Of a stretch of 64,000 nucleotides of DNA, positions 8,784 through 17,698 are shown one piece after another; the stretch's first letter is position 1; every line of letters begins with the position of its first letter. A model generated the notes under the pieces. It did not search any database, had not been told where the DNA came from, and worked only from the letters and a program-made list of their open reading frames with translations. The DNA lies in the NCBI RefSeq assembly GCF_000024345.1, contig NC_013729.1, positions 3,224,001 to 3,288,000 on the forward strand, in the 5' to 3' direction. This stretch comes from Kribbella flavida DSM 17836 (GTDB lineage: Bacteria; Actinomycetota; Actinomycetes; Propionibacteriales; Kribbellaceae). Made by a program: the position numbers and the translations under genes.

Positions 8784-8789
8784 TAGGGT
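8784..8789 (+). promoter_or_regulatory. -10 hexamer TAGGGT before hisA
   Basis: TAGGGT ends 7 bases before ATG 8797, giving a leaderless or nearly leaderless hisA transcript. It also argues against the GTG at 8788, which lies inside the hexamer. Directly upstream, ACTGGTATT occurs twice in tandem (8699-8716). Confidence 0.5.
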
Positions 8790-8796
8790 GTGCCCC

Positions 8797-9567
8797 ATGT
8801 CTGCGTTGGATTCTTTCCCCACCCCACCGCCCCGGCCGAACCTGGTGCTGCTGCCTGCCGTCGACGTGGCGGACGGGCAGGCGGTCCGGCTGGTGCAGGG
8901 AGAGGCCGGCAGCGAGACCTCGTACGGCGACCCGCTGGCCGCCGCGACGGCGTGGCAGGAAGCCGGCGCCGAGTGGATCCACCTGGTCGACCTGGACGCC
9001 GCCTTCGGCCGCGGCAGCAACCGTGAGCTGCTCGCCGACGTGACCGGCCGGCTGGACGTGCAGGTGGAGCTGTCCGGCGGGATCCGCGACGACGAGTCGC
9101 TGGAGGCGGCGCTGGCCACCGGCGCCCGCCGGGTCAACATCGGCACCGCGGCGCTGGAAGACCCCGAGTGGTGTGACCGGGTCATCCAGACCTACGGCGA
9201 CCGGGTCGCGATCGGCCTGGACGTGCGCGGCCGGACCCTGGCGGCCCGCGGCTGGACCAAGGAGGGCGGCGACCTCTACGAGGTGCTCGAGCGGCTCGAG
9301 CGGGCCGGCTGCGAGCGCTACGTCGTCACCGACGTGACCAAGGACGGCATGCTGCAGGGCCCGAACCTGGACCTCTACCGCGACCTGTGCGCCCGGACCG
9401 CCAAGCCGATCGTTGCCTCCGGCGGCGTGTCCAGCCTGGACGACCTGCGCGCGCTGGCCACCCTGGTCCCGGACGGCGTCGAGGGCGTCATCGTCGGCAA
9501 GGCGCTCTACGCCGGCGCGTTCACCTTGACCGAGGCACTCGAACTCACCCGTGGAGGCGACAAGTGA
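8797..9567 (+). CDS. priA: Phosphoribosyl isomerase A (HisA/PriA)
   Basis: A 256-residue (beta-alpha)8-barrel isomerase. In histidine synthesis it converts ProFAR to PRFAR. The N-terminal catalytic Asp lies in [19 protein letters not shown], and the second acid in [31 protein letters not shown] and the late VIVGKALY phosphate-binding segments are present. In actinobacteria this enzyme (PriA) commonly also performs the TrpF reaction on phosphoribosyl anthranilate. The trp cluster in this window contains no trpF, which fits that dual role but does not prove it. The neighbours are unusual: no hisH or hisB precedes it, and its stop overlaps the next, lipid-type gene by four bases. Confidence 0.95.
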   Translation: MSALDSFPTPPPRPNLVLLPAVDVADGQAVRLVQGEAGSETSYGDPLAAATAWQEAGAEWIHLVDLDAAFGRGSNRELLADVTGRLDVQVELSGGIRDDESLEAALATGARRVNIGTAALEDPEWCDRVIQTYGDRVAIGLDVRGRTLAARGWTKEGGDLYEVLERLERAGCERYVVTDVTKDGMLQGPNLDLYRDLCARTAKPIVASGGVSSLDDLRALATLVPDGVEGVIVGKALYAGAFTLTEALELTRGGDK

Positions 9568-11867
9568 GGCTTGCCGACAAGCTCAACGGCAAGAAGGTCC
9601 TGGTCACCGGGGTGACCGGGTTCGTCGGTGAGGCCCTGCTGCACCGCATCATCGGCGAGCTGCCGGGCACCACCGTGGTCGCGATCATCCGGCCGAAGGG
9701 CTCGCTCAAGGGCACCGACCGGATGGCGCAGCTGCTGAAGAAGGACATCTTCAAGCCGTTCTACGGCGAGGGCACCCCGTACGCCGACGCCGAGGCGCTC
9801 AGCGCGGCCCGGGTCCAGGTCGTCGAGGGCGACCTGGCCGACGTCCCGGCGCTGCCGACCGATCTCGACATCGTCGTGCACTGCGCCGGCGACGTGAGCT
9901 TCGACCCGCCGATCCACGAGGCGTTCACGACCAACGTGCTCGGCACCAAGAGCCTGCTGGAGCGGATCGACGAGAGCCGCCAGGGCTCGGACCGCCGGAT
10001 CCACTACGTGCACATCTCCACCGCCTACACCGCCGGCCGCCGGCGCGGCGCGATCCCGGAGGCCCCGGTCGACCACACCGTCGACTGGCGCACCGAGGCC
10101 GAGGCCGGGATGGCGATGAAGGCCCGGGTCGAGGGCATGTCCCGCTCGTCGGCGATGCTGGCCAAGTTCCGCAAGGACTCCGAGAAGCTGCACCGCCGGG
10201 CCGGTCACCTGACCGCGGCGGCCGACACCGAGCGGCGGCGTACCGAGTGGGTCGCGAAGAAGCTGGTGGAGACCGGCACCGAGCGGGCCCGCAGCCTCGG
10301 CTGGACCGACTGCTACACGTTCACCAAGGCGCTCGGCGAGCGCGTCGTCGAGGAGTTCGCCGGCAAGCTGCCGACCTCGATCGTGCGGCCGGCCATCATC
10401 GAGTCCGCGGTGCAGAGCCCGCACCCGGGCTGGATCGAGGGCTTCAAGATGGCTGAGCCGCTGATCCTGGCGTACGGGCGCGGCGAACTGCCGGAGTTCC
10501 CGGCCAGTCCCGACTCGGTGGTCGAGATCATCCCGGTCGACCATGTCGTCGGCGCGATCTGCGCCGTGATGGCGACCGAGCCGGAGCTGTCGAAGCCGGA
10601 GTACTACCACGTCAGCTCCGGCGCCCGGAACCCGCTGACCTTCGAGCAGCTGTACGCCGGCGTCCGCGCGTACTTCTCCCAGCATCCCTTCGACCTGGGC
10701 GAGCGCGGCGCGGTCCGGCTGCCGGTCTGGAAGTTCCCCGGCGGGGACTCGGTGGAGAGCATGCTGCGCTACGGCGAACGTGCGCACAAGATCGCCGACC
10801 ACATCATCACGCACGTGCCGCGCGGCGAGCGGACCCGCAAGTACGCCCGCGAGCTGGACGTGCAGAAGCGCCGGATCGACTTCCTCCGCCGCTACATGGA
10901 CCTGTACTCGGAGTACGCGCAGGCCGAGCTGCAGTTCATCGACGACAACGTGCTGGCGCTGCACAACGCGCTCGAGGGTGACGACCGGGAGAAGTTCTGG
11001 TGCGACACCTCGATCGTGGACTGGCAGCACTACCTGCAGGAAGTGCACTGCCCGAGCGTGACCGACTCGCTGCGCCGCCTCGACGTGGTCCGCAAGAAGC
11101 GCAACAAGGCGCTGGCCGAGTCGGCCGGAACGCTGAAGAAGGTCACCCCGGCCGACGACGCGGAGATCATCGCCGCGTTCGACATGGACGGCACGCTGCT
11201 GTCGTCGAACGTGATCGAGACCTACCTGTGGATGCGGCTGCCCGAGCTGGACAGCCACCAGCGCTACGGCGAGATCGGCGCGATGCTGCGCAAGCTGCCG
11301 AAGCTGATCGCGGCCGAGCGCAAGGACCGCGGCACCTTCCTGCGCACGATCTACCGCCGCTACGAGGGCGCCGACCTGGAGGAGCTGAACCGGATCGTCG
11401 ACGAGGTGCTCGCCGAGCACGTGCTCGAACGGCTCAGCGGCGACGCGGTCCGGCGGATCCGCGAGCACAAGGCGGCCGGGCACCGGACGATCCTCATCAC
11501 CGGCGCGGTCCGGCCGCTGACCCGCCCGCTGCGGCCGCTGTTCGACGAGATCGTCGCAGCCGACCTGGCCGTCGACGACCGCGGCCGCTGCACCGGCTTC
11601 CTGACCGGACCGCCGCTGGTCGGCGAGTCCCGGGCGGCGTGGATCAAGCACCGCGCGCGCGGGACGAACATCGACCTGTCGAAGTCCTACGCCTACGCCG
11701 ACAGCCACTCCGACCTGCCGATGCTGACCACCGTCGGCAACCCGGTCGCGGTGTCGCCGGACGTGTCGCTGTTCCGGGCCGCCCGGGCCGCGCGCTGGCA
11801 GATCGTCGACTGGAAGACCCCGTCCACCTCGTCCCGACTGGAGATCCCGGGGGTGAACGCTCGATGA
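9564..11867 (+). CDS. Fatty acyl-CoA reductase-like SDR fused to a HAD-IB phosphatase
   Basis: A 767-residue two-domain protein. Residues ~8-370 form an extended SDR of the male-sterility/fatty acyl-CoA reductase type: [30 protein letters not shown], then [11 protein letters not shown] and [12 protein letters not shown] (the YxxxK region). From about residue 530 there is a HAD-IB hydrolase (phosphoserine-phosphatase-like) with nucleophile motif [30 protein letters not shown] and [11 protein letters not shown]. This pairing recalls the multidomain ElbD ether-lipid enzyme of myxobacteria, so acyl-group reduction with phosphate removal is plausible. GTG 9564 overlaps the hisA stop; the much longer upstream frame is only hisA read out of phase. 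It is followed by a four-base overlap with the dehydrogenase gene. Confidence 0.88.
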   Translation: MRLADKLNGKKVLVTGVTGFVGEALLHRIIGELPGTTVVAIIRPKGSLKGTDRMAQLLKKDIFKPFYGEGTPYADAEALSAARVQVVEGDLADVPALPTDLDIVVHCAGDVSFDPPIHEAFTTNVLGTKSLLERIDESRQGSDRRIHYVHISTAYTAGRRRGAIPEAPVDHTVDWRTEAEAGMAMKARVEGMSRSSAMLAKFRKDSEKLHRRAGHLTAAADTERRRTEWVAKKLVETGTERARSLGWTDCYTFTKALGERVVEEFAGKLPTSIVRPAIIESAVQSPHPGWIEGFKMAEPLILAYGRGELPEFPASPDSVVEIIPVDHVVGAICAVMATEPELSKPEYYHVSSGARNPLTFEQLYAGVRAYFSQHPFDLGERGAVRLPVWKFPGGDSVESMLRYGERAHKIADHIITHVPRGERTRKYARELDVQKRRIDFLRRYMDLYSEYAQAELQFIDDNVLALHNALEGDDREKFWCDTSIVDWQHYLQEVHCPSVTDSLRRLDVVRKKRNKALAESAGTLKKVTPADDAEIIAAFDMDGTLLSSNVIETYLWMRLPELDSHQRYGEIGAMLRKLPKLIAAERKDRGTFLRTIYRRYEGADLEELNRIVDEVLAEHVLERLSGDAVRRIREHKAAGHRTILITGAVRPLTRPLRPLFDEIVAADLAVDDRGRCTGFLTGPPLVGESRAAWIKHRARGTNIDLSKSYAYADSHSDLPMLTTVGNPVAVSPDVSLFRAARAARWQIVDWKTPSTSSRLEIPGVNAR

Positions 11868-13063
11868 TGCTCGCACTGGAGATGTACCGCTCGCCGGCCA
11901 AGTACCTGGCCGCCAGGGCGATGGGCAGCCGGATCCCCGGCATCCTGACCGGCCCGGCGGCCCCGCTGCGCCTGGTCACGATCGAGGAGCCGAAGGCGGA
12001 CCGGGCCGGCTGGGCGAGGATCCGGCCGATCCTGTCCGGCATCTGCGGCTCCGACCTCGGCATGGTCACCGGCCACACCAAGCTGTACTTCTCGGCCCTG
12101 GTGTCGCTGCCGTTCGTGCCCGGCCACGAGATCGTCGGCGAGCTGCTCGAGGACTGCGAGGACCTGCCGAAGGGCACCAGGGTGGTGATGGACAGCGTCC
12201 TGACCTGCGCGGCTCGCGGTGTCGAGCCCTGCCAGGGCTGCGCCTCGGGCACCACCAACCGGTGCGACCGGATCACCGTCGGGCACGTGGCCCCCGGGCT
12301 GCAGACCGGTTTCTGCCAGGACACCGGCGGCGGCTGGGGCAACGTCATGGTCGCCCACCGCAGCCAGCTGTACGCCGTACCGGACGGGCTGTCCGACGAG
12401 CGGGCGGTGCTGGCCGAGCCGCTGGCGGGAGCGGTGCACGCCGCGCTCGGGGCGAAGGTCGAGGCGGGGCAGTCGGTCCTGGTCAGCGGCGCCGGAGCGG
12501 TCGGGTTGTTCGCCACCCTCGCGCTGCGCGAGCTGACCCAGGCCGGCCGGATCACCGTCGTGGCCAAGCACCCCAAGCAGCGCGAGCTGGCCAAGGCGTT
12601 CGGTGCCAGCGACGTGGTCGCGCCCGACGAGGTCTTCCGCGGCGTGCGCCGGTCCACCGGCGCGTTCCGGGTGAAGCCGGAGCTGAACGCCAAGGAGTTC
12701 CTGCTCGGCGGCGTCGACGTCGCCGTCGACGCGGTCGGCAGCAAGGACTCGATCGACACCGTGCTGCGGGTCACCAAGGCCGGTGGCCGGGTGGTGCTGT
12801 CCGGCATGCCGTCGACCGGTGCGGACCTGTCGCCGGTGTGGTTCCGGGAGCTGCAGCTGTCCGGCACCTACGCGTCGTCGCGGCAGGAGCCGAACGGGCG
12901 GCCCGCGTTCGAGACGGCGCTGGAGATCGCCGCGAAGGCTCCGCTGGACGGGGTCGTCGGGGCGCGGTACCCGCTGTACCGCTGGCGTGAGGCGCTGGAC
13001 CACGCGCAGTCCGCCGGCCGGCTGGGCACCGTGAAGGTGGCATTCGATGTGAGGGCCTCGTGA
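11864..13063 (+). CDS. Zinc-dependent medium-chain alcohol dehydrogenase
   Basis: A 399-residue MDR-family dehydrogenase. The catalytic zinc site is indicated by SGICGSDLGM (Cys) and PGHEIVGELL (His-Glu). The structural zinc lobe has cysteines in CAARGVEPCQGCASGTTNRC. The nucleotide-binding motif is SGAGAVGLFATLA. ATG 11864 overlaps the upstream stop by four bases; a second in-frame ATG is at 11867. In this cluster it probably oxidises or reduces a long-chain alcohol/aldehyde or a glycerol derivative produced by the adjacent reductase, but the substrate is inferred from context only. Confidence 0.9.
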   Translation: MMLALEMYRSPAKYLAARAMGSRIPGILTGPAAPLRLVTIEEPKADRAGWARIRPILSGICGSDLGMVTGHTKLYFSALVSLPFVPGHEIVGELLEDCEDLPKGTRVVMDSVLTCAARGVEPCQGCASGTTNRCDRITVGHVAPGLQTGFCQDTGGGWGNVMVAHRSQLYAVPDGLSDERAVLAEPLAGAVHAALGAKVEAGQSVLVSGAGAVGLFATLALRELTQAGRITVVAKHPKQRELAKAFGASDVVAPDEVFRGVRRSTGAFRVKPELNAKEFLLGGVDVAVDAVGSKDSIDTVLRVTKAGGRVVLSGMPSTGADLSPVWFRELQLSGTYASSRQEPNGRPAFETALEIAAKAPLDGVVGARYPLYRWREALDHAQSAGRLGTVKVAFDVRAS

Positions 13064-13129
13064 CAGGGCACATCAGCAGGACCGCGCGAGCGGGTAGGCC
13101 GTTGAACGTACGACGAGAGAGGTTCTGAC

Positions 13130-14710
13130 ATGGCTCGGCCAGGGTTTGTGCTTGAGGTGGACGACCGGACGCCGCCGCTGCTCGTGCACAACGGTGAGGG
13201 CTTCCTGCTGGAGCGGTTCCCGCTGGGCACCCGGGTGGTGTACCCGCCGGAGGCGCTGCCGCCGGTGCGCGACGTCGAGGAGGCGATCCAGAACGCGCTG
13301 CTGCACCCGATCGAGTCCGAGCCGCTGCCGGAGCTGCTGCGGCCCGGGATGCGGCTGACGATCGCCTTCGACGACATCTCGCTGCCGCTGCCGCCGATGA
13401 AGAAGCCCGACATCCGCCAGCGGGTGATCGAGGCCGTGCTGACGATGGCCGCGGACGCCGGCGTCGACGACGTCGAGCTGATCTCGGCCAACGCGCTGCA
13501 CCGCCGGCTGACCCCGAACGAGCTGCGCGAGATCGTCGGCGAGCGGGTCTTCCGGTCGTTCTTCCCCGACGGCAAGCTGTACAACTTCGACGCCGAGGAC
13601 ACCGAGAACCTGACCCACCTGGGCCAGACCGAGCACGGCGAGGACGTCGAGATCTCCCGGCGGGCGGCCGAGTCCGACCTGCTGGTCTACGTGAACGTGA
13701 ACCTGGTGGCGATGGACGGCGGCCACAAGTCGACGTCGATCGGGCTGGCGTCGTACAAGTCGCTGAAGCACCACCACAACAGCCACACGATGATCCACTC
13801 GCGCTCGTTCATGGACCACAAGGCCTCGAAGATGCACCACTCGGCCTGGCGGATGGGCGCGGTGCTGACCGAGCACGTCAAGGTCTTCCAGATCGAGACC
13901 ACGCTGAACAACGACATCTTCGGCGGCCCGCTGGAGTTCCTTCAGAAGCGCGAGTGGGAGTGGTCGATCAAGGACCAGGCCTCGATGCTGGCCACCAAGC
14001 GCGGCCTCGACCTGGCCCCGGCCAAGCTGCGGCACAAGATCTTCACCGACGTCCGGTCGAACTACGGTCTGACCGGCATTCACGCCGGCAAGATCGAGCC
14101 GGTGCACGAGAAGACGATCGACAACGTGCACCGCCAACACCTGGTCGAGGTGCAGGGCCAGTCCGACGTCGCGATCATGGGCGTGCCGTTCGTCGGCCCG
14201 TACAACGTGAACTCGGTGATGAACCCGATCCTGGCCGCCTGCATGGGGCTGGGCTACTACTTCAACTCCTACCGGGGCAACCCGGTCGTCCGCAAGGACG
14301 GCGCGGTGATCCTGTACCACCCGGTGGACTACGAGTTCAGCCAGCTGCACCATCCGTCGTACGTGGACTTCTTCGAGGAGGTGCTGTCGGAGTCGACCGA
14401 CCCGGCCACCATCGAGGCGAAGTTCGAGAAGCAGTACGCCGAGGACCCGTGGTACATCCACCTGTACCGGACGTCGTACGCGTACCACGGCGTGCACCCG
14501 TTCTACATGTGGTACTGGATCTCGCACGCGCTGGACCACTGCGGCGACATCGTCTGGGTCGGCGCGAACCGCAAGACCGTCGAGCGGATGGGCTTCCGGT
14601 CCGCCTCGACGCTGCAGGACGCGCTGGAGATGGTCAGCCACTCGGTCGGCCGGTCGCCGTCGATCACCTACCTGCACAACCCGCCCCACCTGCTCGCGGA
14701 CGTTCGCTGA
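13130..14710 (+). CDS. LarA-like (lactate racemase domain/DUF2088) protein
   Basis: A 526-residue protein with the N-terminal lactate-racemase (LarA) domain. It shows the active-site-like strand RLTIAFDDISLPLPPM (LarA has a comparable Asp-containing motif), SANALHRRLTPNEL (matching the GxHRxxTxxE motif) and a later AMDGGHKSTSIGL. LarA enzymes use a nickel-pincer cofactor to racemise or epimerise 2-hydroxy acids; related proteins act on other hydroxy acids. It is longer than typical LarA (~425 residues), with an unusual His/Tyr-rich C-terminal half (YRTSYAYHGVHPFYMWYWIS). A GAGAGAGG site precedes the ATG. It overlaps the PlsC-like gene by one base (TGATG). Its role in a lipid-type cluster is unexplained. 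Confidence 0.85.
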   Translation: MARPGFVLEVDDRTPPLLVHNGEGFLLERFPLGTRVVYPPEALPPVRDVEEAIQNALLHPIESEPLPELLRPGMRLTIAFDDISLPLPPMKKPDIRQRVIEAVLTMAADAGVDDVELISANALHRRLTPNELREIVGERVFRSFFPDGKLYNFDAEDTENLTHLGQTEHGEDVEISRRAAESDLLVYVNVNLVAMDGGHKSTSIGLASYKSLKHHHNSHTMIHSRSFMDHKASKMHHSAWRMGAVLTEHVKVFQIETTLNNDIFGGPLEFLQKREWEWSIKDQASMLATKRGLDLAPAKLRHKIFTDVRSNYGLTGIHAGKIEPVHEKTIDNVHRQHLVEVQGQSDVAIMGVPFVGPYNVNSVMNPILAACMGLGYYFNSYRGNPVVRKDGAVILYHPVDYEFSQLHHPSYVDFFEEVLSESTDPATIEAKFEKQYAEDPWYIHLYRTSYAYHGVHPFYMWYWISHALDHCGDIVWVGANRKTVERMGFRSASTLQDALEMVSHSVGRSPSITYLHNPPHLLADVR

Positions 14711-15642
14711 TGGGCACGAACCTGGTGAAGTTCGGCCGGGACACCGCGCGCGACGTCAAGCAGGTCGCGCGCGGCTGGCGCTGGGGACGCCGCCCGCAGG
14801 TGCCGCGCTCGGCGGAGCCGTACGTGATCCCCCAGGAGAGCTCGGTCTTCCCGACCAGGTGGGCCCGGACGCCGGCCGCGATCGCGGTCCGCGAGGTGCT
14901 GCAGAAGGGCGCGCTCAACTCGGTGCTGCGGTTCGAGGTGAACCCGCAGGTCAGCGGGCTCGACTCGCTGCTCAAGGTCGACGGCCCGGCGCTGATCGTG
15001 GCGAACCACTCGTCGCACCTGGACACCCCGCTGCTGCTCTGCACGCTGCCGGACGGGATGCGCCGCAAGACCGCGGTGGCCGCGGCCGCCGACTACTTCT
15101 TCGACACCTGGTGGCGGGCGACCGCGTCGGCGATCGTGTTCAACACGTTCCCGATCGAGCGCCGCGGCGGCAAGCTCAGCGCGACGCCCGGCGACCTGCT
15201 CGCCGACGGCTGGAACGTGGTGGTCTTCCCGGAGGGCACCCGCTCGCCCGACGGCTGGATGGAGCGGTTCCGGATGGGCGCGGCGTACCTGGCGGTCGAG
15301 CACGGCGTACCGGTGATCCCGGTCGGCATCAAGGGCTCGTTCGCCGCGATGCCGCGCGGGCGGGGCTGGCCGGTGCCGGGCCGCCCGACGGTGGCGGTCC
15401 GGTACGGCGACCCGCTGTGGCCGGCCGAGGGCCAGAGCGCTCGCGACTTCGCGCCCCGGATCGCCGCGGCCGTGTCGGCACTGCTGGACGAGGAGTCGAC
15501 CACCTGGTACGAGGCCCGTCGGCGGGTCGCGGCCGGCGCCTCGCCGTCCCAGTCCGGCCCGGACGCCGCCCGCTGGCGCCGGGTCTGGGAGTCGACCGCC
15601 CCCGTCGTCCCGGCCGAGAGCAGACGCCGCGCCTGGAAGTGA
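14710..15642 (+). CDS. PlsC-like 1-acylglycerol-3-phosphate acyltransferase
   Basis: A 310-residue lysophospholipid acyltransferase-like enzyme. All four family blocks are seen: VANHSSHLDTPLLL (HX4D catalytic box), FNTFPIERRGGK, VVFPEGTRSPDGW (acyl-acceptor binding) and GVPVIPVGIKGSF. It would transfer an acyl chain from acyl-CoA or acyl-ACP to a glycerol phosphate backbone at the membrane face. The basic N-terminus (~80 residues) precedes the catalytic domain. ATG 14710 overlaps the LarA-like stop; the longer upstream frame is the shadow of that gene. It is the last gene before a strong hairpin terminator. Confidence 0.92.
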   Translation: MGTNLVKFGRDTARDVKQVARGWRWGRRPQVPRSAEPYVIPQESSVFPTRWARTPAAIAVREVLQKGALNSVLRFEVNPQVSGLDSLLKVDGPALIVANHSSHLDTPLLLCTLPDGMRRKTAVAAAADYFFDTWWRATASAIVFNTFPIERRGGKLSATPGDLLADGWNVVVFPEGTRSPDGWMERFRMGAAYLAVEHGVPVIPVGIKGSFAAMPRGRGWPVPGRPTVAVRYGDPLWPAEGQSARDFAPRIAAAVSALLDEESTTWYEARRRVAAGASPSQSGPDAARWRRVWESTAPVVPAESRRRAWK

Positions 15643-15660
15643 ACGTCCAGCACTCGGCAA

Positions 15661-15700
15661 CCGAGCGCGGAAGGCCTGCCGCCAGGCCTTCCGCGCTCGG
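15661..15700 (+). terminator. Perfect 18-bp hairpin terminator
   Basis: Bases 15661-15678 and 15683-15700 are exactly complementary around a CCGC loop. There is no T-tract, as is usual for high-GC actinobacterial terminators. It separates the hisA-plsC operon from hisF. Confidence 0.85.
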
Positions 15701-15806
15701 CGCCTTCCCAGCGGTGGGCCCGTGCGTCGGTCGGTCAGTGCCGGCGGTGCGGACCGCCGGCAGGTGCAATCCGTGGGCAGATGTGATCCGGACGCCGTCT
15801 GATCGA

Positions 15807-15812
15807 TAGCCT
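15807..15812 (+). promoter_or_regulatory. -10 hexamer TAGCCT before hisF
   Basis: TAGCCT ends 6 bases before GTG 15819, consistent with a leaderless hisF mRNA started after the upstream terminator. No ribosome binding site is evident other than a GGGGG run inside the 6-base gap. Confidence 0.45.
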
Positions 15813-15818
15813 GGGGGC

Positions 15819-16580
15819 GTGAGCCTTGCCGTGCGTGTGATTCCCTGCCTGGACGTGGATGCCGGGCGGGTGGTCAAGGGCGTCAACTTCGTCGACCTGC
15901 GCGACGCCGGTGACCCGGTCGAGATGGCCAAGCTGTACGACGCCGAGGGCGCCGACGAGCTGACCTTTCTCGACATCACCGCCTCGTCGGGGTCGCGCGA
16001 GACGACGTACGAGGTGGTCCGGCGGACGGCCGAGCAGGTCTTCATCCCGCTCACCGTCGGCGGCGGCGTCCGGGAGGCCGCGGACGTGGACCGGCTGCTG
16101 CGGGCCGGCGCCGACAAGGTCGGCATCAACACCGGCGCGATCGCGCGGCCGGCCGTGATCGAGCAGATCGCGCACCGCTTCGGCAACCAGGTGCTGGTGC
16201 TGTCGCTCGACGTCCGGCGTTCGGCGGAGCAGCCGAGCGGGTTCGAGGTGACCACGCACGGCGGCCGCAAGTCCGCCGGGCTCGACGCGATCGAGTGGGC
16301 CCGCAAGGGCGCCGAGCTCGGTGCGGGGGAGATCCTGCTGAACTCGATGGATGCCGACGGCACCAAGCAGGGCTTCGACCTGGAACTGATCCGGGCGGTT
16401 CGCGCGGTGGTCGACGTACCGCTGATCGCCAGCGGGGGAGCGGGTGCGCCCGAGCACTTCCCGCCGGCGGTCGAGGCCGGGGCGGACGCCGTGCTGGCGG
16501 CCAGTGTCTTCCACTTCGGCGACCTGCGCATCGCCGACGTCAAGAAGGCGCTGCGCGACGCCGGCATCGTGGTCCGGTGA
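15819..16580 (+). CDS. hisF: Imidazole glycerol phosphate synthase cyclase subunit HisF
   Basis: A 253-residue (beta-alpha)8 barrel that, with the glutaminase HisH, converts PRFAR to imidazole glycerol phosphate and AICAR. The catalytic Asp is in [20 protein letters not shown] and the second in [10 protein letters not shown]. Phosphate-binding loops [18 protein letters not shown] and [11 protein letters not shown] are intact. HisH is not in the window, so it must be encoded elsewhere. It is followed by a four-base overlap (GTGA) with a MarR regulator gene, an unusual partner that probably shares its transcript. Confidence 0.96.
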   Translation: MSLAVRVIPCLDVDAGRVVKGVNFVDLRDAGDPVEMAKLYDAEGADELTFLDITASSGSRETTYEVVRRTAEQVFIPLTVGGGVREAADVDRLLRAGADKVGINTGAIARPAVIEQIAHRFGNQVLVLSLDVRRSAEQPSGFEVTTHGGRKSAGLDAIEWARKGAELGAGEILLNSMDADGTKQGFDLELIRAVRAVVDVPLIASGGAGAPEHFPPAVEAGADAVLAASVFHFGDLRIADVKKALRDAGIVVR

Positions 16581-17065
16581 GCAAGGTGGTCGCCCACCAC
16601 CCGGAGCAGCGCTCGGAGGACTCCACCGCTCTGATCGCCGACGTCGAGCAGGAGTTGTCGATCCTGCTGCGACGCGCGCGATCCGCGCAGATGCTGCTGG
16701 CCCGCCGGGTGCACCCGGAGATGGACGCGGCCGGCTACGCGCTCATCTCCCAGATCGAGCTCGGTACGTCGGCCGGCCGCGCCGGGGTGCGTGCTTCCGA
16801 CGTGGCGCAGGCTCTCGGCCTGGACAAGTCCACGGTCAGCCGCGGCCTGTCGCAGCTGGAGTCCCTCGGTCTGATCGAGCGCGTCGGCGACCCCGACGAC
16901 GGCCGGGCGCGCCTGCTCCGCCTGACCGAGGCCGGGACCGAGGGCTTCAACGCGATGCGGGCCCAGCGGCAGGTGAAGTTCCGGGCCATTCTGGACCGCT
17001 GGGACAGCGCCGATCTGACCGATCTGGCCCGCCTGCTAGGCCGCCTCAACGCCGACTTGAGCTGA
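16577..17065 (+). CDS. MarR-family transcriptional regulator
   Basis: A 162-residue winged-helix regulator. The DNA-binding part is [49 protein letters not shown], a textbook MarR recognition helix and wing. Helices on either side would form the dimer interface. GTG 16577 overlaps the hisF stop, so it is translationally coupled to hisF. The ligand and targets are unknown; there is no obvious palindrome in the 15.7-15.8 kb promoter region. Confidence 0.9.
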   Translation: MSKVVAHHPEQRSEDSTALIADVEQELSILLRRARSAQMLLARRVHPEMDAAGYALISQIELGTSAGRAGVRASDVAQALGLDKSTVSRGLSQLESLGLIERVGDPDDGRARLLRLTEAGTEGFNAMRAQRQVKFRAILDRWDSADLTDLARLLGRLNADLS

Positions 17066-17151
17066 CGCGGCCCTTCCGGTCCGCCGACGCCCTCCTGAGC
17101 TGAGGCGCCGTCGGTTCCGGGTCTTCCCGTTGCCAACTGCGGAAACTGGAT

Positions 17152-17179
17152 GGAACCTGATCCGGTGCTGGCGCGTGTT
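17152..17179 (+). promoter_or_regulatory. ECF-type promoter GGAACC-N16-CGTGTT
   Basis: GGAACC (17152-17157) and CGTGTT (17174-17179) with a 16-base spacer match the -35/-10 pattern read by many ECF sigma factors. A start point about 6-8 bases downstream coincides with GTG 17186, giving a leaderless mRNA. This suggests autoregulation by the sigma factor encoded immediately downstream. Confidence 0.5.
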
Positions 17180-17185
17180 AGCGGT

Positions 17186-17698
17186 GTGAGGCACATCGAT
17201 CCCGATCCGAACGCGGAGGTCGCGGCGCTCTACGCCCGGACCTGGCCGCGGCTGATCGGCGTCCTGGTGTCCATCGGAGGGTCCCGGGCCGACGCCGAGG
17301 AGGTCGCGCAGGACGCCTACGTCAAGCTGCTCGGCCGCTGGGACAGCATCCGCCGGTACGACGATCCGGAGGCCTGGGTGCGGGCGGTCGCTGTCCGCAC
17401 GCTGGTCAGCCGGCTGCGCAGGCAGCAGGTGGCGGCGAAGGCGTCGGCCAAGCTGCTCGGGAGAACAGGTGAGGTTCGTGAGCCGGACGGGGACGCGCTC
17501 GACGTGGCGGCGGCGCTGGCCAGAATCCCGCCGGCTCAGCGGGCCGCGGTGGTGCTGCACCACGTGATGGATCTGCCGATCGACCAGATCGCCGACGAAC
17601 TGCAGGTGCCGCAGGGCACCGTGAAGTCCCGGCTGGCCAGGGCCCGGCAAGCGCTGGCTCCGCTGCTCGCCGTCCAGGAGGAGGTGCCCTATGCCTGA
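17186..17698 (+). CDS. ECF RNA polymerase sigma factor (SigE-family)
   Basis: A 170-residue group 4 sigma factor. Region 2 is SRADAEEVAQDAYVKLLGRWDSIRRYDDPEAWV, and region 4 is ARIPPAQRAAVVLHHVMDLPIDQIADELQVPQGTVKSRLARAR. There is no extra sensor domain. ATG 17150 would give 12 more residues, but it lies in the putative ECF promoter and has no ribosome binding site. GTG 17186 sits where a leaderless transcript from that promoter would start, so I prefer it with moderate confidence. The gene overlaps the downstream membrane-protein gene by eight bases, the normal arrangement for a sigma/anti-sigma pair. Confidence 0.88.
   Translation: MRHIDPDPNAEVAALYARTWPRLIGVLVSIGGSRADAEEVAQDAYVKLLGRWDSIRRYDDPEAWVRAVAVRTLVSRLRRQQVAAKASAKLLGRTGEVREPDGDALDVAAALARIPPAQRAAVVLHHVMDLPIDQIADELQVPQGTVKSRLARARQALAPLLAVQEEVPYA

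Noticed and set aside
9387..9563. Upstream extension of the reductase-HAD frame into hisA
   Set aside because: These residues are hisA read out of frame. The GTG at 9564, overlapping the hisA stop, is the natural start.
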